Assembly: GCA_902490305.1 (NCBI GenBank)
Contig: CABUDI010000007.1
Span: 1-64,000, forward strand
Origin: an uncultured Collinsella sp.
Lineage (GTDB): Bacteria > Actinomycetota > Coriobacteriia > Coriobacteriales > Coriobacteriaceae
Direction: 5' to 3'
DNA length: 64,000 nt
Each line of letters starts with the position of its first letter. Positions within the stretch are counted from its first letter, which is position 1. The translations under genes and the position numbers were made by a program. The notes beneath the pieces are model-generated. The model saw nothing but the letters and a program-made list of their open reading frames with translations, was not told the DNA's origin and did no database searches. This document shows positions 25,807 to 32,779 of the stretch, piece by piece.

Positions 25807-26367
25807 TTAGCCAAAGTAGCGCTTGAGCAGGCCGGCGAAAGCCTTGCCGTGGCGAGCCTCGTCGCGGGCCATCTCGTGCACGGTGTCGTGGATAGCATCG
25901 AGACCGGCGGCCTTGGCGCGCTTGGCAAGATCGGTCTTGCCGGCGGTGGCGCCATTCTCGGCCTCAACGCGCATCTCGAGGTTCTTCTTGGTGGAGTCGG
26001 TCACGACCTCGCCCAGGAGCTCGGCGAACTTAGCGGCGTGCTCGGCCTCCTCGTGGGCAGCCTTCTCCCAGTACAGGCCAATCTCGGGGTAGCCCTCGCG
26101 ATGAGCGACGCGAGCCATGGCCAGGTACATACCGACCTCGGAGCACTCGCCCTCAAAGTTGGCGCGAAGGTCGGCAACGATGTCCTCGGAGACGCCTTCC
26201 ATCTTGGCGACGCCCACGACGTGCTCGGCGGCCCACTCGAGCTGGCCCTCCTCCTGCTTCAGGAAACGAGAACCGGGAACGCCGCACTGGGGGCACTTGA
26301 AGTCCTCGGGCAGCTGGTCGCCGTCGAACTCTTCCACATAACCGCAAACGGGGCAAACAAACTTCAT
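25807..26367 (-). CDS. Reverse rubrerythrin (rubredoxin-first NADH peroxidase type)
   Basis: 186 residues. The rubredoxin-like Fe(Cys)4 site comes first (CPVCG at 5-9, CPQCG near 28-32), then a four-helix diiron domain (about 45-186) with E..EAEHAAKF and ARDEARHG ligands. Classical rubrerythrins have the opposite order; the rubredoxin-first form is known in clostridia as an oxygen/peroxide reductase. It would detoxify H2O2 in the cytoplasm of an anaerobe. The ATG at 26367 follows AAAGGAT; the frame is open to 26472. It is divergent from the alcohol dehydrogenase gene. Confidence 0.92.
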   Translation of the reverse strand: MKFVCPVCGYVEEFDGDQLPEDFKCPQCGVPGSRFLKQEEGQLEWAAEHVVGVAKMEGVSEDIVADLRANFEGECSEVGMYLAMARVAHREGYPEIGLYWEKAAHEEAEHAAKFAELLGEVVTDSTKKNLEMRVEAENGATAGKTDLAKRAKAAGLDAIHDTVHEMARDEARHGKAFAGLLKRYFG

Positions 26368-26588
26368 GATTCGATCCTTTCGATCGATGGCGATTGTGCG
26401 CTCGTCCGGTCCCGTAAGGGCCCTCTCCGGACGTGCGTCTTGACGAGTTCTATTATCCATAAATGCAACCAAATGTGAAGCCTATTAGGAATGATTTTTA
26501 ATAAAACGATTTGAGATATGAAGATGTTGATTGATTAACGATTGGCAAGCCGTCTTTGACCGCTGCTGAGTACAATCGGTCGAGCAAA

Positions 26589-26604
26589 TGTTGACCTATC
26601 AACA
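26589..26604. promoter_or_regulatory. Palindrome before the alcohol dehydrogenase gene
   Basis: TGTTGA-CCTA-TCAACA is perfect and ends 18 bases before the start codon, so a bound protein would block transcription or translation start. It resembles redox-regulator (Rex-like) sites only loosely. Confidence 0.5.
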
Positions 26605-26622
26605 AATATAGGAGTTTCCTTT

Positions 26623-27843
26623 ATGCATCTAGCCCGTCGTGCCTGGTGCCGAACATATCAGACGGTTTTTCGCATTGCATTGCCGATCCTGCCCTATACC
26701 GAGCCGCGCATTTTGGAGCATGCCGAGGATGTGCCCGCGGTGCTTCAAAAGCGCTCGATCCAGAAGGTCCTTATCGTGACAGACCCTGGTATTGCACGTT
26801 TGGGGCTCACGGCACCACTCGAGCGTGCGCTTACGGCTCAGGGGATTGGCGTTACGGTCTATGCCGAAACGCGTGCGAACCCCACGGTCTCAAACGTGGA
26901 GGAAGCGGCGTCCCTGTATCGAGAGAGCGCCTGCCAGGCCATTATCGGCTTTGGCGGAGGATCAGCCATGGACTGCGCCAAGGGTGTGGGGGCGCGCATT
27001 GCGCAGCCAAACAAGCCCATCAACAAGATGCGTGGCCTGTTGCGTGTCCACCGTCTCCTGCCGCTGCTTATTGCGGTTCCCACTACCGCCGGTACGGGAA
27101 GCGAAGTCACGCTCGCGGCGGTAATTACCGATGACGAGACGCACTATAAATACCCCATTAACGACTTTGTGCTCATCCCGCGTTTTGCGGTGCACGACCC
27201 CGAGTTTACGCGCGGGTTGCCTGCCTCCATTACGGGGCAGACGGGCATGGACGCCCTGACGCATGCTGTCGAGGCCTTTATCGGCCGTAGCACCACGCCC
27301 TACACGCGCAAGATGGCGCGTCAGGCGGTCCAGCTCATCCGCGACAATTTGCTCGAGGCCTATGAGCATGGCGACGACATGCGTGCGCGCCGTAATATGC
27401 TTTCGGCGGCGTATAAGGCGGGCGTTGCGTTTACCCGCTCCTATGTCGGATATGTTCATGCCATCGCGCACAGTCTGGGCGGCCGATACGGAATTCCGCA
27501 CGGTTTGGCCAACGCCATCATCCTGCCGCATATGCTTCGCGCCTATGGCGAAACTGCTGCTCCTAAGCTCGCCGATCTTGCTCGCATGGCGGGCATTGCG
27601 CCGGCTACCGCGCAGGACAGTCTTGCGGCCGAAGCCTTTATCGATTGGGTCGACCGCATGAACGAGGCCTTGGGAATCCCCAAATATGTCTCGGGCATTC
27701 GTCGCTCCGATATTCCGCAAATGGCGGCCCATGCCGATGCCGAGGCCAATCCCCTGTACCCCGTTCCTCTTTTAATGGACCGCCTGGAGCTCGAGCATAT
27801 GTACGAAGTTGTTGCAGGTGGTATGTTTGAGGACGAGAACTAG
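26623..27843 (+). CDS. Iron-containing (group III) alcohol dehydrogenase
   Basis: 406 residues. The nucleotide-binding segment GFGGGSAMDCAKGVG (about 109-123) and PTTAGTGSE are the family's. Metal ligands appear in DALTHAVEAF, GYVHAIAHSLGGRYGIPHGLANA. It reduces aldehydes to alcohols with NAD(P)H; substrate is open. TAGGAG precedes the ATG. The aldehyde dehydrogenase gene starts eight bases after its stop, so the pair interconverts alcohol, aldehyde and acid. Confidence 0.92.
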   Translation: MHLARRAWCRTYQTVFRIALPILPYTEPRILEHAEDVPAVLQKRSIQKVLIVTDPGIARLGLTAPLERALTAQGIGVTVYAETRANPTVSNVEEAASLYRESACQAIIGFGGGSAMDCAKGVGARIAQPNKPINKMRGLLRVHRLLPLLIAVPTTAGTGSEVTLAAVITDDETHYKYPINDFVLIPRFAVHDPEFTRGLPASITGQTGMDALTHAVEAFIGRSTTPYTRKMARQAVQLIRDNLLEAYEHGDDMRARRNMLSAAYKAGVAFTRSYVGYVHAIAHSLGGRYGIPHGLANAIILPHMLRAYGETAAPKLADLARMAGIAPATAQDSLAAEAFIDWVDRMNEALGIPKYVSGIRRSDIPQMAAHADAEANPLYPVPLLMDRLELEHMYEVVAGGMFEDEN

Positions 27844-27851
27844 GAGGGTCC

Positions 27852-29231
27852 ATGAACACCGAGGAAATCGCGCGCATTGTCGGCGAGCAGCGCGCCTATT
27901 TTAAGACGCACGCTACGTTTGATGTCGATGCTCGACGTCGTGCGCTCGTGAGTTTACGCGATGCGGTGCGGGCGCACGAGGCCGATATCGCCCATGCGCT
28001 CAAGACCGATTTGGGAAAGTCGCATGACGAGGCATATATGTGCGAGATCGGCACGTCGCTTTCCGAGATTCGACATCAGATTGCGCATGTGGCTCGATGG
28101 AGTCGTCCGCGCCTGCGTCCGTGTGACCTTGCCAACGCCGTGAGTGTGTGCAAAACGCGAGCCGTGCCCTATGGCGTCACGCTCATTATGGCTCCGTGGA
28201 ACTACCCGTTTTTGCTAACACTCGAGCCGCTCGCCGGCGCCCTTGCCGCGGGTAACACCGTGGTCATCAAGCCGAGTGCCTATGCGCCGGCTTCGAGCGC
28301 GGTGCTCAGGCAGATTTGCGAGGAAGCATTTGATCCGCGCCTGGTGACGGTTGTCGAGGGCGGGCGCGCCGAGAACGAAGCGTTGCTCGATGAGTGCTGG
28401 GACAAGATCTTCTTTACCGGTAGCGTTCCGGTCGGCAAGCTCGTCATGGAGCGCGCGAGTAAAAACCTCACGCCCGTGACGCTTGAGCTGGGCGGCAAGA
28501 GCCCCTGCATCGTGGATGCGACGGCAAACTTGAAGGTTGCGGCGCGGCGTATCGCCTTTGGTAAATGGCTCAACGTGGGGCAGACCTGCGTGGCGCCCGA
28601 CTACCTGCTGGTCGATGCGCGCGTGCACGACGAGCTGCTGGACCTCATCAGGGAAGAGGCCCGCCGTATGTTTGGCGAGCATCCGCTCGATAACGAGGAC
28701 TACGGGCATATCGTCAACGCCAAGCATTTTGCGCGCGTGCGCGGGCTGATCGATCCCGATAAGGTCGTGCTGGGAGGCACGGCGCGCGAGTCGTCGCTCA
28801 AGATTGAGCCGACGATCCTAGACGGCGTGACCCCCGATGACGCCGTGATGCAGGAGGAGATCTTCGGTCCCATCTTGCCGGTGCTGACGTTTGAGAGCCT
28901 AGACGAGGCCGAGACGTTTATTACGGATCGTCCGACGCCGCTGGCCCTGTATATCTTTAGCCAGGACCGTTCGGTTCAGCAACGCTTTGTGCGCTACGTG
29001 CCCTTTGGCGGCGGCTGTGTCAACGACACGATCATGCACTTGGCTACGAGCCATATGGGCTTTGGCGGCATGGGCGCGAGCGGTATGGGGCAGTACCATG
29101 GACGCGAGAGCTTCGATACGTTTAGCCACAAGAAGAGCATCGTGAACAAGGCAACTTGGCTGGACGTGCCGTTTCGGTATGCGCCCTACGCAAGCTGGAA
29201 GCACAAGTTCGTGCGCATGTTTGTGCATTAG
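27852..29231 (+). CDS. Aldehyde dehydrogenase, class-3-like
   Basis: 459 residues, the shorter length of class 3 (fatty-aldehyde/coniferyl type) enzymes. It has APWNYPF, FTGSVPVGKLV, the general-base Glu in TLELGGKSP and the nucleophile Cys in GQTCVAPDYLLV. It oxidises aldehydes to acids with NAD(P)+. It is translated from GGAGGGTCC directly after the alcohol dehydrogenase, in the same operon. A basic, aromatic C-terminal tail (YASWKHKFVRMF) may touch the membrane, as in fatty aldehyde dehydrogenases. Confidence 0.92.
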   Translation: MNTEEIARIVGEQRAYFKTHATFDVDARRRALVSLRDAVRAHEADIAHALKTDLGKSHDEAYMCEIGTSLSEIRHQIAHVARWSRPRLRPCDLANAVSVCKTRAVPYGVTLIMAPWNYPFLLTLEPLAGALAAGNTVVIKPSAYAPASSAVLRQICEEAFDPRLVTVVEGGRAENEALLDECWDKIFFTGSVPVGKLVMERASKNLTPVTLELGGKSPCIVDATANLKVAARRIAFGKWLNVGQTCVAPDYLLVDARVHDELLDLIREEARRMFGEHPLDNEDYGHIVNAKHFARVRGLIDPDKVVLGGTARESSLKIEPTILDGVTPDDAVMQEEIFGPILPVLTFESLDEAETFITDRPTPLALYIFSQDRSVQQRFVRYVPFGGGCVNDTIMHLATSHMGFGGMGASGMGQYHGRESFDTFSHKKSIVNKATWLDVPFRYAPYASWKHKFVRMFVH

Positions 29232-29239
29232 AAAAGGGC

Positions 29240-29273
29240 GCAGGTAATACGAACAAGTGTTCCTATTACCTGC
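29240..29273 (+). terminator. Terminator after the aldehyde dehydrogenase gene
   Basis: GCAGGTAATA/TATTACCTGC, a perfect ten-base stem, followed by ATTTTGCG. Confidence 0.8.
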
Positions 29274-29310
29274 ATTTTGCGTTAGACTACTGTTATGGAG
29301 CACGGATGGG

Positions 29311-29335
29311 CCAACTCCCTTTAGAAGGGATTTGG
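29311..29335 (+). promoter_or_regulatory. Hairpin that hides the ribosome site of the 27-residue peptide
   Basis: CCAA-C-TCCCTT pairs with AAGGGA-T-TTGG around a three-base loop. AAGGGA (29325-29330) is the ribosome binding site of the next start codon. Confidence 0.6.
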
Positions 29336-29336
29336 T

Positions 29337-29420
29337 ATGAACGTAAGCGATGTTATTTCGTTATTGGCGTTGTTGATTGCGGCTATCGAACTCGGTCTGT
29401 TTATCGGCCGAATGAAATAG
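29337..29420 (+). CDS. 27-residue single-membrane-segment peptide, holin-like toxin type
   Basis: The peptide MNVSDVISLLALLIAAIELG continues LFIGRMK: a short polar start, one hydrophobic helix and a basic end. This is the build of the small putative holin-like or type I toxins seen in Gram-positive bacteria. A ribosome site AAGGGA lies six bases upstream but is sequestered in a hairpin. No antitoxin RNA was identified; the gap 29421-29652 could hold one. It is too short for statistics, so the call rests on site, hydrophobic pattern and hairpin. Confidence 0.55.
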   Translation: MNVSDVISLLALLIAAIELGLFIGRMK

Positions 29421-29652
29421 CCGCCCCCGCGTAAGCGAAGACGGCCACTTCTCACGATGAAAACGTGTATCGGAGTTGGCAAGACCCGCGGCAACGGGTG
29501 CCATCCGTGTTCCTATCTTATCTGCAAGCGTTCTGTCGCGCAAGCGTTGAGGCAAACGATTGAAGGACGCAGACAGGCAGACAGGATGTATTTGTGTCCG
29601 CACGGGACCGTAGACTTCTCAATAAGGTTACACACCGGTTTATCCGGCCGTT
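29421..29652. other. Gene-free leader region
   Basis: It contains a short hairpin ACCCG-CGGCAA-CGGGT (about 29483-29498) and no convincing reading frame; a 65-codon frame at 29457 lacks a ribosome site and family match. Confidence 0.4.
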
Positions 29653-29664
29653 AGAGGAGCTGCT

Positions 29665-29991
29665 ATGTACGAGCCTTCACGTGTTCTTCTGTCATTTCAC
29701 ATTGCAGGATTTCAGTATGCCGATGGCGCCTTGGTCCTGGGCGATCTTAAAGCGGGCGATAAGCTGACGCTGTGTGCCGAGCGCGATAATCCCCATGACC
29801 CCGAGGCAGTTGCGATCTACTATGGCAAGACCAAACTTGGCTACGTTCCGGGAAACGAGGTCGGCCCGCTGTCCTTGATGATGTATTACGGCCACGAGGA
29901 CGTATTTGAGGCCCGCGTGCAACAGGTTGCCCCCGAGCGCAGCCCGTGGCACCAGGTGCGCGTTGGCCTCTATGTGGTGGATGCCCGCTAG
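29665..29991 (+). CDS. HIRAN-domain protein
   Basis: 108 residues that are almost wholly one HIRAN domain: FHIAGFQYADGA, GDKLTLCAERDNPHDPEAVAIYY and KLGYVPGNEV. Family knowledge: HIRAN domains recognise single-stranded or damaged DNA ends, usually attached to helicases or nucleases; here it stands alone. GAGGAG precedes the ATG. It is followed 18 bases later by a small charged protein, so both are likely co-translated. Confidence 0.82.
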   Translation: MYEPSRVLLSFHIAGFQYADGALVLGDLKAGDKLTLCAERDNPHDPEAVAIYYGKTKLGYVPGNEVGPLSLMMYYGHEDVFEARVQQVAPERSPWHQVRVGLYVVDAR

Positions 29992-30009
29992 TCGGCAATG
30001 GAGGCGGCC

Positions 30010-30189
30010 ATGTTTGATGACGACGACCAGTTCGATCTGACAGACGATCCGTTTGAGTGGGATCTGCTACTCGACGACGATGAGTTGGAGCAGGATCGTA
30101 AGAAACGGCAGGACAAGAAAACTCAGAGTGACGCTTCGAAAAAGCAAGACAAACGCCGCCGCGGACTGTTCGGCGGGCTCTTTGGATAA
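30010..30189 (+). CDS. Small charged protein of unknown function
   Basis: 59 residues, MFDDDDQFDLTDDPFEWDLL then a Lys/Arg/Asp-rich half ending RRRGLFGGLFG. The N-terminal half is acidic and the C-terminal half basic, probably disordered with a short hydrophobic tip. The ATG at 30010 follows GGAGG. No family is recognised. It sits between the HIRAN gene and a phosphoesterase. Confidence 0.6.
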   Translation: MFDDDDQFDLTDDPFEWDLLLDDDELEQDRKKRQDKKTQSDASKKQDKRRRGLFGGLFG

Positions 30190-30255
30190 CCGCCGCATCG
30201 CTGCGTCTGTATACTTAGCACGAGTTGAACACGTTGCGAAATGAGGACACAGACG

Positions 30256-30801
30256 ATGATGTGGTTTACCGCCGACTTGCACCTGGGCGATACGAATATC
30301 TTGCACGACATGGACCGGCCGTTTGGCTCGGTCGAGGAGATGAACCGCAAGGTCATCGATGCCATCAATGAGTGCGTGGCTGCGGACGACCGCCTCTATA
30401 TTCTGGGTGACTTTACCTATCGTTTGCCCCTGGCGGAGGCGGTGCGCCTGCGCGAGCGTATCGAATGCCAGAACGTGACGCTCATCCGCGGTAACCATGA
30501 CGGCGACTGGGAAGATTCCGACGTACCGCAGATTTGGGAAGACGTGCGCGATTACCTGGAGATTGCTCCCGGCTATGCCAAGGGCCATCGTCTGGTTATG
30601 AGCCACTACCCCATGCTCAGCTGGAACGGCAAGGCACGTGGCGCCATTATGCTGCATGGGCATATCCACAGCAGGGGTGACCGCGCCAACGCACGCAACC
30701 GCGATCGCGAGCGCCCTATCTTTCGCTACGATGTCGGTCTCGATGCCAACGAGTACAAGCCCGTAAGCCGCGATCAGATTCTTAGCTTCTTTGGGTTATA
30801 G
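30256..30801 (+). CDS. Calcineurin-like metallophosphoesterase
   Basis: 181 residues with the metal-site blocks in order: FTADLHLGD (DxH), ILGDFTY (GD), IRGNHDGDW (GNHD), MSHYP (H) and MLHGHIHSRG (GHxH). Such short single-domain members hydrolyse phosphoesters or nucleotides; the substrate is unknown. The start is taken at 30256, nine bases after GAGG. ATG codons at 30241 and 30259 are alternatives. It is followed by a strong hairpin. Confidence 0.85.
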   Translation: MMWFTADLHLGDTNILHDMDRPFGSVEEMNRKVIDAINECVAADDRLYILGDFTYRLPLAEAVRLRERIECQNVTLIRGNHDGDWEDSDVPQIWEDVRDYLEIAPGYAKGHRLVMSHYPMLSWNGKARGAIMLHGHIHSRGDRANARNRDRERPIFRYDVGLDANEYKPVSRDQILSFFGL

Positions 30802-30854
30802 GGCGCCAGAGCCACCACAAAGGGGACAGGCACCTTTGTGGTGGTTCTGGCGCC
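30802..30854 (+). repeat. REP-like hairpin with GGGACAGG core, copy 2 (also terminator-like)
   Basis: Arms of 22 bases (30802-30823 and 30833-30854) pair with one mismatch. The GGGGACAGG core spans the end of the left arm and the nine-base loop. The repeat starts at the end of the phosphoesterase gene. Confidence 0.75.
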
Positions 30855-30941
30855 GTTGCCATTATGGCGGCGGCGCCTTTTTTGTCCGCGCGGCGCGGTA
30901 GAGTGTAGCCGGTTGATATTTGCGTCCATCGAGGAGCTGCT

Positions 30942-32699
30942 ATGAACGAGATCAAGTGCCCGCATTGCGGCGAAGTTTTTAAGGTCGATGCATCCGGCTA
31001 TGCGGATATCGTCAAGCAGGTGCGCGATGCCGAGTTCTCGCGCGACCTGGATGAGCGTGTGAAGGCAGTCCAGCGTGAGGGTGAGCAGGCGCTGGAGCTT
31101 GAGCGCTCGCGTTCGACGGCTGCCTTGCAACAGGCAGAGTCTCAGCGCAATGCCCAGCTTGTCGAGCAGAAGAACACTGCGGATCAGAAACTGGCGCAAG
31201 AGGTTGCCAAGCGCGATGCTGAGCTTGCCGAGCTGCGCGCTAAGCTCGAGGGCGCTGCCGCAGAGCGCGAGAGTGCAAGCCAGCGCGCGGCGGTTGAGGC
31301 ACGAGCCAATGCTCAAAAAGAGAATGCTGAGCTTCAGCGCGAGATCGATGCTCTGAAGGCGGAGCTCAATCACAAGGCCGACGAAGCTAAAATCGCCGAG
31401 GCGGCGGTTCGCAATGCAACTCAACATGATCTCGCCGCGCGCGATGCTCAGATTGCAGAATTGCAGGCCAAGCTTGCTGCAGCAGATAGGGCTCAAGAAA
31501 TGGCACTCGCAACTGCTGCGGCCGAGGCGCAGCGTAAGCTTGATGCTGCTCACAATGAAGCGGATCGCAGGCTTTCCGATTACCAGACAGAAGTGCGCGA
31601 GAAGTTCTCGAACGCTAAGGTACAGTCCGAGCGCGAGGCCGAGGGCCTGCGCGCCCGGTTGCGCGAGCAAGAACTGGCTGCCAAAATGGAGCTCTCGGAA
31701 GCAGTTGCCGCGGCGGAGCGAGAGCGCGACGAGGCGCGTGCGAAACTGACGAGTGAGTTGGCAGTGCGCGATTCGCGCGAGGAACAGGCCAAGGCGGCAC
31801 ACGAGCTCGAGCTTGCGCAGGCCAAACGTGCGAGCGATGATCTGATTCGCTACAAGGACGAAGAGATTGAGCGCCTTAAGGATATGAAGATTCGTCTGTC
31901 CACCAAGATGGTGGGCGAGTCGCTCGAGCAGCACTGCGAGACCGAGTTTAACCGTCTGCGCATGACGGCATTTCCTAACGCGTACTTCGAGAAGGATAAC
32001 GATGCGTCCGAGGGCACCAAGGGCGACTTTATCTTCCGCGAGTGCGACGCGAGCGGCAACGAGGTCATTTCGATTATGTTCGAGATGAAAAACGAGAACG
32101 ATGAGACCGCGACCAAGCATAAAAACGAGGACTTCTTTAAGAAACTCGATCACGATCGTCGCCAGAAAGGCTGCGAGTATGCGGTGCTCTGCACCCTGCT
32201 GGAGCCTGAGAGCGAGCTCTATAACGCGGGAATCGTGGACGTGAGCTATCGCTACGAGAAGATGTATGTGATCCGCCCGCAGTTCTTCATTCCCATCATT
32301 ACGCTGCTACGTAATGCCGCCATGGGTTCGCTTCGCTATAAGCAGGAGCTGGCGGAGTACAAGCAGCAGAATATCGATGTCACGAACTTCGAAGCCAAGA
32401 TGGAGAAGTTCAAGAACGATTTCGGCCGCAACTACGAGATCGCGAGCCGCAAGTTCCAAACGGCAATCGATGAGATCGACAAGACGATTAGCCATCTGCA
32501 GAAAACCAAGGAGGCGTTGCTGTCCTCCGAGAACAATCTGCGCCTTGCCAACAAGAAAGCCGACGATCTTACCATTCGCAAGCTCACGTGGGGCAACAAG
32601 ACCATGAAAGCAGCGTTTGACGAGGCGCGCGGGGCCGCGACAGAGACGAACGATGAGCCAGCCGAGGCGGATTCGTATGAGGTCGAGGATGCCGAGTAG
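30942..32699 (+). CDS. DUF2130 coiled-coil protein with nuclease-like C-terminal domain
   Basis: 585 residues. A zinc-knuckle-like CPHCG opens the protein, then about 300 residues of Ala/Glu/Arg-rich coiled coil (30-320). The DUF2130 domain (about 325-510) includes GTKGDFIFRE and IMFEMKNEND, a D...ExK pattern like restriction-endonuclease folds, then HKNEDFFKKLDHDRRQKGCEYAVL. The C terminus is acidic. Function is not established for the family; DNA or RNA cleavage is inferred. GAGGAG precedes the ATG. It is a single gene. Confidence 0.85.
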   Translation: MNEIKCPHCGEVFKVDASGYADIVKQVRDAEFSRDLDERVKAVQREGEQALELERSRSTAALQQAESQRNAQLVEQKNTADQKLAQEVAKRDAELAELRAKLEGAAAERESASQRAAVEARANAQKENAELQREIDALKAELNHKADEAKIAEAAVRNATQHDLAARDAQIAELQAKLAAADRAQEMALATAAAEAQRKLDAAHNEADRRLSDYQTEVREKFSNAKVQSEREAEGLRARLREQELAAKMELSEAVAAAERERDEARAKLTSELAVRDSREEQAKAAHELELAQAKRASDDLIRYKDEEIERLKDMKIRLSTKMVGESLEQHCETEFNRLRMTAFPNAYFEKDNDASEGTKGDFIFRECDASGNEVISIMFEMKNENDETATKHKNEDFFKKLDHDRRQKGCEYAVLCTLLEPESELYNAGIVDVSYRYEKMYVIRPQFFIPIITLLRNAAMGSLRYKQELAEYKQQNIDVTNFEAKMEKFKNDFGRNYEIASRKFQTAIDEIDKTISHLQKTKEALLSSENNLRLANKKADDLTIRKLTWGNKTMKAAFDEARGAATETNDEPAEADSYEVEDAE

Positions 32700-32716
32700 G
32701 GGATAGCGTATCGCGC

Positions 32717-32758
32717 AAAAAGCGGGGCCGCTGGCGATGTTGCCAGCGACCCCGCTTT
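32717..32758. terminator. Bidirectional terminator between converging genes
   Basis: A 16-17-bp GC-rich stem with one mismatch, A-rich on the left and T-rich on the right, between the DUF2130 gene and the DExH helicase gene. Confidence 0.88.
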
Positions 32759-32779
32759 GTTTCGTCCCATTGCGCCCGG

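Noticed and set aside
26485..26497. TATTAGGAATGAT shared with the region near 48913
   Set aside because: A 13-base match is expected by chance many times in a 64-kb window.
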